From Hyphomicrobiales bacterium (lineage in GTDB: Bacteria > Pseudomonadota > Alphaproteobacteria > Rhizobiales > MH13), in contig JAEPOK010000002.1 in the NCBI GenBank assembly GCA_017642935.1, positions 682,001 through 746,000 on the forward strand: a stretch of DNA of 64,000 bases, given 5' to 3'. Shown in pieces: positions 15,804-23,106 of the stretch. Every line of letters begins with the position of its first letter. The stretch's first letter is position 1. The notes under the pieces were generated by a model. It was not told the origin of the DNA. It saw nothing but the letters and a program-made list of their open reading frames with translations, and made no database searches. The position numbers were made by a program, and so were the translations under genes.

Positions 15804-17125
15804 TCGGGGACCACGTCCAATTCAGCTTTTTTCGGTTCGGCATCGTCGCCGGCCAAATCGTCCGACATAAGCCGCGATAATAGCTGATCCACATCCGCGT
15901 CGGCTTCGACGTCTGCCATCAGCGGCACATCAATCGGCGCGGCCGTGACAGCCGGATCAACAGCGGTGACGTCGGCTTCCTTGGTCTCGGCATCATTGTC
16001 GCCGTCTTTGGCCTCATCACCTCCTGTAAGATCAGCGAACAGCGCATCGATGGAGCTGTCCTCTTCGACGGGAACGGCGGCACCGTTGGACTTAGGCGTT
16101 GTGTCGTCTGTGCTCTCCGGTGCATCGGCGACCAGTTCTGCGGCGAGTTCCGCCTCAAGCTCCGCATCGAGATCGGTGCCGAGATCTTCGGAAAGACTGA
16201 CGGCCAGATCATCACTCAGCGAAGCCGCGATGGCATCTTCCAGACCAACATCAATGGCCGGCGCGTCGGTGCTGTCCACCTTGCTATCGTCGGCCTTGTC
16301 AGCAGAGGCTTCGGCTTTTTCGTCGGTTTCTGGTTTTGTGTCGGCTTCGGCCTCTGTTTCATCGGAGGCAATCAGCGCAGCGGCTCCAGCACCGGCAGTA
16401 GCGCCCGCGACCAGGATCGGGCCGGTTTTCGGATCAGGCCAGGCATCGCCCTCTTTGCGGTCGCTGTCGGGTTTATGTTGCTCGGGATGATCCACATGCG
16501 GCTTGTCGTCTTCGGATTTCGTGTCCGATTTGGCATCAACAGGCTTTTCGTCGGTTTTGTCGTCAACCTTGTCCTGAGCCTTCTCGGTGCGGCTGACAAA
16601 GGGAGCGCGCGGGGCGAGCGGCTCGAGCGGTTTGCGCTCGCGCGGCGTGTAGCTCGGCGCTGGAGCGATGCTCGCACTGCGGTCGATCTCAAAATCGTCC
16701 AGATCGATGAGACCGTCAGCCAGCGCCTCAAGCGCAGAGGAAATCGTCGAATGGTCTACCACCGACACCATCATCAGCCGTTCGCGCGCCAGACGCGCAA
16801 GCGCGGTATAATCGGTGGAGCCGCCAAGCAGGATCGCTTCTTCATAGGTCGCGTCGCTCGCAGAAAATTCATAGAGATCGAAGCTCATGCGGATCAGCGT
16901 CTCGTCGGGTCCATTGGTCTCGACGATCTCAAAACCGGCCTCGCGATAGGCGGTGCGGCGGTAGCTCGATACGCGGTTGGAGCAATAGGCGCGCATAACC
17001 GCGATCTGGCGGGTCAGCCCATGCATGGTGTGAGACAGTTCGCCGATCAGAGCGGCGGGATTGGCCTGACCTTTGGCCAGCGCTTCAAAGCCTTGGACGT
17101 CGACAAGCAACAAGCTGGTCATCAT
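15797..17125 (-). CDS. NYN/LabA-like domain protein with long acidic tail
   Basis: The product is 442 residues. The first 140 or so residues look like a divergent NYN (PIN-like) domain: LLLVDVQGFEAL at the start, SFDLYEFSAS and ILLGGSTDYTALARLAR, where acidic residues fall in the places that bind metal in NYN nucleases. From about residue 150 the chain is low-complexity and very rich in Asp, Glu, Lys and Ala, broken by one short hydrophobic stretch GPILVAGATAGAGAAALIAS near residue 235. The tail may be disordered and bind basic or RNA-binding partners. Nuclease activity is not established. Its stop codon is within the second hairpin repeat. Confidence 0.65.
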   Translation of the reverse strand: MMTSLLLVDVQGFEALAKGQANPAALIGELSHTMHGLTRQIAVMRAYCSNRVSSYRRTAYREAGFEIVETNGPDETLIRMSFDLYEFSASDATYEEAILLGGSTDYTALARLARERLMMVSVVDHSTISSALEALADGLIDLDDFEIDRSASIAPAPSYTPRERKPLEPLAPRAPFVSRTEKAQDKVDDKTDEKPVDAKSDTKSEDDKPHVDHPEQHKPDSDRKEGDAWPDPKTGPILVAGATAGAGAAALIASDETEAEADTKPETDEKAEASADKADDSKVDSTDAPAIDVGLEDAIAASLSDDLAVSLSEDLGTDLDAELEAELAAELVADAPESTDDTTPKSNGAAVPVEEDSSIDALFADLTGGDEAKDGDNDAETKEADVTAVDPAVTAAPIDVPLMADVEADADVDQLLSRLMSDDLAGDDAEPKKAELDVVPER

Positions 17126-17302
17126 GGTGGTCGGCCCTCTTCAAGATTGGTGCAATGACGTGGTGCCTGCGGAGGTATGGCACAGCCGTGCCGGCGACAA
17201 GCACAACCCGATCAGGCAGTTAACTCGTGATTTCGATGGTATCGCCCCACCATCTGAGTCTAGGAGGGGCACAGAAGACGGCAAAAATGAGATTGGTAAG
17301 AT

Positions 17303-18217
17303 TTGACGTTGGGTGAATTTGACGGTGGCAAGGCGCGGCGACGGGCGACGCTGATCGGTTTTGGCGCGGTGGCGATGTGGGCGACGCTCGGCCTCTTCAC
17401 CGCGATGACCGGGGAAAACGCGGCGTCCGATGGGGCGTCGGTGCCACCTTTTCTGCTGAATGCCTTGTGTTTTGGGCTCGCTGGCGTGCTCGCGCTGATC
17501 GTCTTGTGGCGTCAAGGTCGGTTACGCGATGTGACCGCGACGACGCCGGCTGCGCTGTCGCTGACGGTTGCCGGGCTGTTTGGCTATCACGCGCTTTACT
17601 TCACTGCCCTACGCAATGCGCCGGCGGTGGAGGCCAACCTTATCAACTATCTCTGGCCGCTACTGATTGTGCTTTTCTCCGGTCTGCTGCCCGGCGAGCG
17701 GCTGCGCTGGTTCCACGGTCTTGGCGCCGTGATCGGTTTTGCCGGCGCTGGTCTGCTCATTTGGGCGCAGGGCGTCAGTTTCGATGCCCGCTTCGCGCTT
17801 GGCTACGGCGCAGCTATCGGTTCAGCGCTCGCCTGGTCGAGCTATTCGGTGCTTTCGCGGCTCTTCCCAGATGTGCCGACCGGCGCGGTTGCCGGGGCGT
17901 GCATCCTAACCTCGCTTCTCTCAGTCATGTGCCACTTGTTCTTTGAGACAACGGTCTGGCCGGCGACATTGACCAACTGGGTCGGTGTGGTCGCGCTTGG
18001 CCTGTTCCCGGTCGGCGCTGCGTTCTTCGTCTGGGACATCGGCATGAAGCGCGGCGACATTCAGGTGCTTGGCGCGGCGGCTTACGCGACCCCGATCCTT
18101 TCCACGCTGCTTTTGATCGCCTTCGGGTTCGGCGCACTGACCTGGCCCGTCGTCATCGCCTGCCTGCTGGTGACGCTCGGCGCGATGATCGCTGCCAAAG
18201 ACATGCTGTTACGATGA
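17303..18217 (+). CDS. EamA-family (DMT) exporter, YddG-like
   Basis: The 304-residue product has ten predicted membrane helices in two EamA halves. NYLWPLLIVLFSG in the first half and AWSSYSVLSRLF in the second recall the YddG group of aromatic amino acid exporters; substrate is not certain. The frame opens at a TTG at 17303 with another TTG at 17309, and I see no strong ribosome site, so the start is tentative. Its end overlaps the convergent DUF985 gene by nine bases. Confidence 0.85.
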   Translation: MTLGEFDGGKARRRATLIGFGAVAMWATLGLFTAMTGENAASDGASVPPFLLNALCFGLAGVLALIVLWRQGRLRDVTATTPAALSLTVAGLFGYHALYFTALRNAPAVEANLINYLWPLLIVLFSGLLPGERLRWFHGLGAVIGFAGAGLLIWAQGVSFDARFALGYGAAIGSALAWSSYSVLSRLFPDVPTGAVAGACILTSLLSVMCHLFFETTVWPATLTNWVGVVALGLFPVGAAFFVWDIGMKRGDIQVLGAAAYATPILSTLLLIAFGFGALTWPVVIACLLVTLGAMIAAKDMLLR

Positions 18218-18646
18218 CGGCGAGCGCGGGGTTGGGCGCCAATCGGGTGATGCCATTTCAAATCCATCGAAGGTGAAGCCCGGCGCTACGGTGCAGCCGA
18301 CAAGCGTCCATTCGCCAAGGCTTTCGGCCGTCTGCCACCAATCGGCGGGCACTACGATCTGAGGGCGTTCGCCCAGCGCCAGGTTTGGGCCAAGCCGGTG
18401 AGCCTCGGCATCGTGAGCGTTGGGGGATAGTGTCAGCGCCAGCGGGCTGCCAGCGTACCAGTGCCAGATCTCGGCAGCATCCACCTTATGCCACGCGGAG
18501 CAGTCGCCGATGCCCAGCGCGTAGTAGATCGCCGTGCCAACCGAGCGTCCGTCTTCTTCGCGCGGGTCGCGAAAGGTTTCCTTGTAGTAGCCGCCTTCGG
18601 GATGCGGCTGCAGATCAAGCGCCGCGACAATCTCCTCGAATGTCAT
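18209..18646 (-). CDS. Cupin-like DUF985 family protein
   Basis: The 145-residue product begins MTFEEIVAALDLQPHPEGG and contains YYKETFRDPR, AIYYALGIGDCSAWHKVD, AEIWHWYAGSPL and the final VGCTVAPGFTFDGFEMA, the pattern of the DUF985 cupin family. Function is unknown; some relatives bind sugars or metals. The ATG overlaps the stop of the LysE-type gene (ATGA), so translation is probably coupled in the gloB-lysE-DUF985 unit. A longer in-frame extension to 19006 overlaps the exporter gene and is not credible. Confidence 0.88.
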   Translation of the reverse strand: MTFEEIVAALDLQPHPEGGYYKETFRDPREEDGRSVGTAIYYALGIGDCSAWHKVDAAEIWHWYAGSPLALTLSPNAHDAEAHRLGPNLALGERPQIVVPADWWQTAESLGEWTLVGCTVAPGFTFDGFEMASPDWRPTPRSPSS

Positions 18647-19254
18647 CGTTCGGCCAGCGCCAAGCGCAAGCCAAGCAGCCCGAAGGTTGCGGCAAAGGAT
18701 CGGCGTAACCACACCATGACCGATGGCTTGGAAACGACGTAGTCGCGCGCAAGAGCCGCGCAGGCGCCGTAACCGACGAAAACGATGAAGGTGAGCGCCA
18801 TGAAGGTAAGGCCAAGCATCACCATGGTGAGCGTTGTGTTGGCGGCAGCTGCCGGCACAAATTGCGGCAAGAACGCCAGGAAGAACAGCGAAAGCTTGGG
18901 GTTGAGCACATTGAGAAACACGCCATCGCGCGCCGTTTGAAACGCACTTAATGGTCGGCGATCTTCCGACACGTCCAAAGCGCCACCTTCCCTCAGAATG
19001 TTCCATGCCATGTAGAACAGGTAAGCGACACCGGCATATTTGATCACTTGAAAAGCGAGCGCGGAGGTGTGGAACAGAGCGGCCAAACCGACAATGCTGG
19101 CAATCATGGCCGGGACGATGCCCAGCGTACAGCCGACCGCCGCCGCAATACTGGCGCGGAACCCGCGACCGAGGCCAATGGCCAACGTGTAGAGCACGCC
19201 TGTGCCCGGCAGGAGCACGACGACGAGGGATGTGATCAGAAACTCGATGCTCAA
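18643..19254 (-). CDS. LysE/RhtB-family amino acid exporter
   Basis: The 203-residue product has six predicted membrane helices with the family signatures LLPGTGVLYTLAIGLGRG near the N-terminus, KYAGVAYLFYMAWNIL and FLNVLNPKLSLFFLAFLPQF. It probably exports an amino acid or derivative such as homoserine lactone or threonine; the substrate cannot be read. It starts 12 bases after gloB and overlaps the DUF985 gene, so the three genes form an operon. Confidence 0.92.
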   Translation of the reverse strand: MSIEFLITSLVVVLLPGTGVLYTLAIGLGRGFRASIAAAVGCTLGIVPAMIASIVGLAALFHTSALAFQVIKYAGVAYLFYMAWNILREGGALDVSEDRRPLSAFQTARDGVFLNVLNPKLSLFFLAFLPQFVPAAAANTTLTMVMLGLTFMALTFIVFVGYGACAALARDYVVSKPSVMVWLRRSFAATFGLLGLRLALAER

Positions 19255-19266
19255 AATTTGGTTTCC

Positions 19267-19992
19267 TTAGAAGCTATCTTTGGCGGCACGCAGCCGTGCA
19301 AAATCGGCGGCGTCCTTGGCGCGCAGAAACGGGTTGAAGGCCAGTTCGGTTTTCAGTTTGGTGGGCACGGTTGGCATGCCAGCGGCGCGCAAGCCTTCGA
19401 TCTGGCGGGCATGGTCTGCAAGGGTGGAGCTGTCGGGGTCCATCGCGACGGCAAATCGGGCGTTGGTCAGTGTGTACTCATGGCCGCAATAGATCTGCGT
19501 TTCCGGATCAAGCGCGGCCAGCTTTTGCAGGCTGGTGTGGAACTGCTCGGGCGTGCCTTCGGACATCCGCCCACAGCCCATCGCGAACAGGGTGTCGGCG
19601 ACGAAGGCCACCTTCTCCTCGCGTGACACATAGGCGATATGGCCAACCGTATGGCCAGGCGTATCGATGATCTCGAATGCTGTTTCGCCCAACATCACCG
19701 TGTCGCCTGGGTTCACTTGCCGGTCGAGACGCGGCAGGCGATGCGCATCGGCGGCATTGCCGATCACCTCGACATCGAAGCTAGAGCGGATGCCGCCGAC
19801 CCCATCAATATGGTCGTAATGATGGTGGGTGATGAAGATATGGGTCGGTATCCAACCGGTCTCTTCAATCGCCTCGCGCGTTGCCATCTCTTCCGGGACA
19901 TCGATCAGCGCGACCTTGCCGGACGCCTCATCGCGCACCAAAACGCCGTAATTGTCGGCGCGGCAGGCGTAAAGGTGGCAACTGACGGGCAT
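19267..19992 (-). CDS. gloB: Hydroxyacylglutathione hydrolase (glyoxalase II)
   Basis: The 241-residue product is a metallo-beta-lactamase-fold enzyme with THHHYDHIDG as binuclear metal site, DTPGHTVGHIAY, VADTLFAMGCGRMSEG and YCGHEYT, followed by the glyoxalase II C-terminal region with NPFLRAKD. It hydrolyses S-lactoylglutathione to lactate and glutathione in the cytoplasm. It is divergent from the methyltransferase gene with 55 bases between, a common rhizobial arrangement. It leads the lysE-DUF985 operon. Confidence 0.95.
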   Translation of the reverse strand: MPVSCHLYACRADNYGVLVRDEASGKVALIDVPEEMATREAIEETGWIPTHIFITHHHYDHIDGVGGIRSSFDVEVIGNAADAHRLPRLDRQVNPGDTVMLGETAFEIIDTPGHTVGHIAYVSREEKVAFVADTLFAMGCGRMSEGTPEQFHTSLQKLAALDPETQIYCGHEYTLTNARFAVAMDPDSSTLADHARQIEGLRAAGMPTVPTKLKTELAFNPFLRAKDAADFARLRAAKDSF

Positions 19993-20047
19993 GCGTTAAG
20001 CTCGTTGGTTATGGTCGCCTTAGCAGGTTCGCGGTAGAACGGCGCAC

Positions 20048-20776
20048 ATGCAAGTTGATATTATCGATCTGCGCGATTTTTACACCAGCCCACTCGGTCT
20101 GCGCACGCGTGGTTTTTTGCGCGTCGCGCTGCGCCGCCACCTTCCCGACGCCAAGGGGCTGGACGTGGCCGGTATCGGTTTTTCCAATCCCTATCTTGGC
20201 CAGTTTCGCGGCGAGGCCGAACGGTTGATGAGCTTTATGCCGGGCGTTCAGGGCTGTGTGAATTGGCCATCGAGCGGGCCGAATGCTTCGGTCTTGGTTG
20301 ACGAGGATGCACTGCCGCTGGCCAATGCCACGCTTGATCGCGTGTTTCTGATCCATGCGCTGGAGTTCTCGCCCCACCCGCGCCAATTGATGGAAGAAGT
20401 TTGGCGGGTGCTTGCGCCGGGCGGGCGGATGATCGCCGTGGTGCCCAATCGGCGTGGGCTGCTGGCGCGGGTGGATTCTACGCCCTTTGGCCATGGCCGT
20501 CCCTTTTCCAAGGGTCAGATGATCCGATTGTGCCGCGATACGCAGTTTTCGCCGACGGCCTGGTCCGAAGCCCTGCACTTCTTTCCGTTTCAAAACCGAC
20601 TGGCGCTGCGCACGGCAAGCTTCTTTGAACGCATGGGCAAAAGCGTTGTCTCACCGCTGGGCGGGGTCATCATCTTGGAGGCGACCAAGCACATGTTCCG
20701 CGGTTTGCCGGTGACCGAAGGCGCGAAAGTGCGCGCCAAACCTGTGCTCGTACCGGTGGGCGCCGTGCCGAACTGA
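20048..20776 (+). CDS. Class I SAM-dependent methyltransferase
   Basis: The 242-residue product has a class I methyltransferase core: GLDVAGIGFSNPYLGQF corresponds to motif I, LPLANATLDRVFLIHALEF to motifs II-III and LAPGGRMIAVVPNRRG to the post-III region. Target is unknown. Homologues stand divergently beside gloB in Rhizobiales in my recollection. No membrane segment is present. Confidence 0.88.
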   Translation: MQVDIIDLRDFYTSPLGLRTRGFLRVALRRHLPDAKGLDVAGIGFSNPYLGQFRGEAERLMSFMPGVQGCVNWPSSGPNASVLVDEDALPLANATLDRVFLIHALEFSPHPRQLMEEVWRVLAPGGRMIAVVPNRRGLLARVDSTPFGHGRPFSKGQMIRLCRDTQFSPTAWSEALHFFPFQNRLALRTASFFERMGKSVVSPLGGVIILEATKHMFRGLPVTEGAKVRAKPVLVPVGAVPN

Positions 20777-20938
20777 GGCGGTTTGCGCCAATTCGATGGC
20801 ATTTTAAACAACCTCTCAATGGTTCGGCATTGATAGGTCTAAGAAGATGCTTCGTGTTTGATCGTTTTAATCAGTTCGAGATTGAACGAAATTACGATCA
20901 CCCTTCTGTTCCTTTTCTCTTTGTCGGAGGAATGATGT

Positions 20939-21487
20939 ATGAAGGGCATTGTTTTTACTGAATTTCTTGAGATGGTGGATGACAGTTTTGGTTACGAAAC
21001 CACCGAGGCGATCATCAAAAAAGCCGACCTGCCATCCGGCGGCGTTTACACCGGTATCGGGACCTATTCTCATTCGGAGATGATCGCGCTGGTCAAAGGG
21101 CTGAGTGCGGAAACGCACGTCAAAGTCCAAGTGCTGGTCCAGACGTTCGGTGAACATATGCTCGGCCGGTTTGTCGACTTGTTTCCCGACTTCTTTTCAA
21201 CGGTGCCGGATGTTCTCTCGTTCCTGGAGAATGTCGACGGCTACATCCACGGCGAAGTGCGCAAGCTTTATCCCAACGCAACGCTTCCCGAGATCGCGAC
21301 GCGCCGTTTGGACGATGGCCAGTTTGAACTCATCTACAAGTCTCCCCGGCACCTGGGCGACTTCGCCGAAGGGTTGATCGCTGGAGCGATCCGTCATTTC
21401 GGCGAGCCGTTCGCCGTGCAGCGCACCGATCTTCCCAATGAAGGCCAGCGGCAATGCGTGAAGTTCATGCTCGCTCCACGACCCTAG
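20939..21487 (+). CDS. H-NOX heme nitric-oxide/oxygen sensor
   Basis: The 182-residue product is a complete stand-alone H-NOX. MKGIVFTEFLEMVDDSFG is the N-terminal signature. His104 in GYIHGEVRKLYPNA is the proximal heme ligand, and Tyr133-Ser135-Arg137 in IYKSPR form the YxSxR motif that holds the heme propionates. Such cytosolic proteins bind NO at sub-nanomolar levels and signal to partner kinases or cyclic-di-GMP enzymes. CGGAGG precedes the ATG. The next gene overlaps it by 34 bases and encodes a degenerate HD-GYP protein, so a cyclic-di-GMP-type output is likely. Confidence 0.95.
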   Translation: MKGIVFTEFLEMVDDSFGYETTEAIIKKADLPSGGVYTGIGTYSHSEMIALVKGLSAETHVKVQVLVQTFGEHMLGRFVDLFPDFFSTVPDVLSFLENVDGYIHGEVRKLYPNATLPEIATRRLDDGQFELIYKSPRHLGDFAEGLIAGAIRHFGEPFAVQRTDLPNEGQRQCVKFMLAPRP

Positions 21488-22380
21488 AGGCCGAACCGGA
21501 CCCTCGTATCGCCGCGCTGGAACGCCGCGTCGAACGCGAACGGGCCGCGCGCAAGGCTGCCGAGGCGGTGATCGAGGAAAAGAGCCGCGAGCTTTTCGAC
21601 CTTGCCAAGGAACTCGAGCTTCAGCTGTCAGGTAGCGTCAAGGTTCTGGCGGATGTGCTTGCCATGGCGCGGCCGGAGCTCTTTCAGCAGGCCGGCAAAG
21701 TCCAGCGCTGGGCGCGCCGCATTGCGCCGCATCTGGAGATAAAACGCGTTTGGGAGCTTGATCTGGCGGCTATGCTTTATCCGCTTGGTATGCTGTCGCT
21801 GCCGGATAATCTGACCAGCAAGAAGGTTCTCGGCGAGCCGCTGACCCAAGACGAGCATGACATGATCGCCGAAAGCGTTCAGGTCGCGCATGGGCTCATT
21901 AATACTATTCCAAAGATGCAGGCCGTGGCCGAAACGGTGCTCTACTGCAATCGCGGGTTTGATGGCAGCGGCTATCCGCCCGATGGACCCAAGGGCAAGG
22001 ACATCCCCAAAAGCGCCCGTATCCTGAAGGTGCTGATCGATTTGGCTGATGTTGCAACGGGCACGGACAAAAAGCGGGATTTCCAGCCGCTTCTCGACAA
22101 GCGCTATCTGTACGATGTCGACATATTGAAGGTGGCGTACAAGAGCCTCAACATCAGCCCGCAGCAACAGGCGTTTGAAGGCCAGTATATGAGCGTCCAA
22201 CCGGGGCAATTGATCCCTGGCGACATCATTCGCGCCGATATTGTTGATGCCAACAATCAGCTGCTTCTGGCGGCGGGAAGCGTCCTGTCCGACATCACCA
22301 TTCGCAGGCTCTTTGCGCTTTACGCATCACGGCGGATCGATGGCGCGGTCAACATCGCGCGTGTCACGTCTGACAAGTAG
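21454..22380 (+). CDS. Degenerate HD-GYP domain protein, H-NOX partner
   Basis: The 308-residue product has an N-terminal coiled coil (about residues 18-58) and an HD-GYP-like domain. The GYP part is kept (GFDGSGYPPDGPKG, residues 168-181). The metal-binding HD is replaced by YP (109-110) in AAMLYPLGMLSLPD, and the usual HHE before DGSGYP reads CNR (165-167). Phosphodiesterase activity is therefore unlikely; a binding or allosteric role is more plausible, as described for the Shewanella H-NOX effector HnoD. It overlaps the H-NOX gene by 34 bases, so a start a little further in cannot be excluded. Confidence 0.8.
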   Translation: MREVHARSTTLEAEPDPRIAALERRVERERAARKAAEAVIEEKSRELFDLAKELELQLSGSVKVLADVLAMARPELFQQAGKVQRWARRIAPHLEIKRVWELDLAAMLYPLGMLSLPDNLTSKKVLGEPLTQDEHDMIAESVQVAHGLINTIPKMQAVAETVLYCNRGFDGSGYPPDGPKGKDIPKSARILKVLIDLADVATGTDKKRDFQPLLDKRYLYDVDILKVAYKSLNISPQQQAFEGQYMSVQPGQLIPGDIIRADIVDANNQLLLAAGSVLSDITIRRLFALYASRRIDGAVNIARVTSDK

Positions 22381-22454
22381 AGCGCTTTGCTGGTTGCCGG
22401 TGTGATGCGACCGGCGCGCTGATCCTGGAAGAATTTGGAGGAACATCCTTACCC

Positions 22455-22546
22455 AGTCGGCAAGAATTGTCGTTTGGGTTATTTGCTGGTGCGGCTACTA
22501 TCAATTCTGACCCAAGAAGTCGTAAAGTAAATTCATTCTGCCGACT
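22455..22546. promoter_or_regulatory. Separated imperfect inverted repeat before the LuxR-type genes
   Basis: AGTCGGCAAGAAT (22455-22467) and ATTCTGCCGACT (22535-22546) are inverted copies differing by one extra A. They bracket most of the region between the HD-GYP gene and the first LuxR-type gene. Spacing would suit DNA looping or two half-operators. The binding factor is unknown. Confidence 0.4.
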
Positions 22547-22573
22547 AGTTTGTTGTCGTCGGGGAGTGAATGT

Positions 22574-22825
22574 GTGTCCGATGAATCCCGCCCAAGACTG
22601 ACGCTACGTGAGCGTGAAATCATGGCGCTCATCGCGACCGGTTTGAACAGCCGCGCCATCGCGCGCCATCTGGGCATTGCCTATTTCACGGTGCGCAAAC
22701 ACCGCTCGAACATCTTGCCCAAGCTTGATCTGCACGATGCGGCAGAGCTGCAGGCCTTTGCGGCGCGGCATTTTCTAGAAGACGCGCCATCCGTCCCAAA
22801 GTCGGCGTTGCTTTGGGTGGTTTGA
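22574..22825 (+). CDS. Mini LuxR-type HTH regulator 1
   Basis: The product is 83 residues from a GTG at 22574 with GGGGAG about eight bases upstream. It is almost only a LuxR/FixJ-type helix-turn-helix: LTLREREIMALIATGLNSRAIA, then HLGIAYFTVRKHRSNILPKL. There is no receiver or ligand domain. A Pro/Ser-rich tail follows. Its end overlaps the next LuxR-type frame by 13 bases in another frame, so coupled translation or a past frameshift in a two-HTH protein are both possible. Confidence 0.75.
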   Translation: MSDESRPRLTLREREIMALIATGLNSRAIARHLGIAYFTVRKHRSNILPKLDLHDAAELQAFAARHFLEDAPSVPKSALLWVV

Positions 22826-23034
22826 CCGACCGGCAGCACGTGATCGCTCGGCTGGTCGCGCAGGGCAAGACCTCCAAACATATCGCCCGTGACCTTGGGA
22901 TCAGTCCGCTGACGGTGCGGACGCATCGGCGCAACCTGTTCAAGGTGCTTGGCGTCCATTCGGTGGCTGAGTTGGTTCAGGTGGTGGAGAGCATTGAGCG
23001 CCAGCGGCCACGGCCCGATACCCTAACCGAGTAA
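22813..23034 (+). CDS. Mini LuxR-type HTH regulator 2
   Basis: The 73-residue product is again just a LuxR-type HTH: LTDRQHVIARLVAQGKTSKHIA followed by RDLGISPLTVRTHRRNLFKVLGV. The first usable start is the TTG at 22813 (or TTG at 22822) inside the end of regulator 1, in the +2 frame relative to it. It ends 72 bases before a gene with a very strong ribosome site. The two HTH units are clearly related but not close copies. Confidence 0.7.
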   Translation: MGGLTDRQHVIARLVAQGKTSKHIARDLGISPLTVRTHRRNLFKVLGVHSVAELVQVVESIERQRPRPDTLTE

Positions 23035-23106
23035 TATCGGCAAAGGTTACACTAATACATCCTTAGGTTGTGATTGTCTTATCACACAAACCATAGGAGG
23101 CCGATC

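Noticed and set aside
15945-16490. Ser/Ala-rich 181-residue plus-strand frame
   Set aside because: Reverse reading of the acidic repeats of the NYN-like gene; low-complexity by consequence.
18647-19006. N-terminal extension of the DUF985 frame
   Set aside because: It lies wholly inside the LysE-type gene in another frame and is Arg/Cys/His-rich; the ATG at 18646 fits homology and the ATGA overlap.
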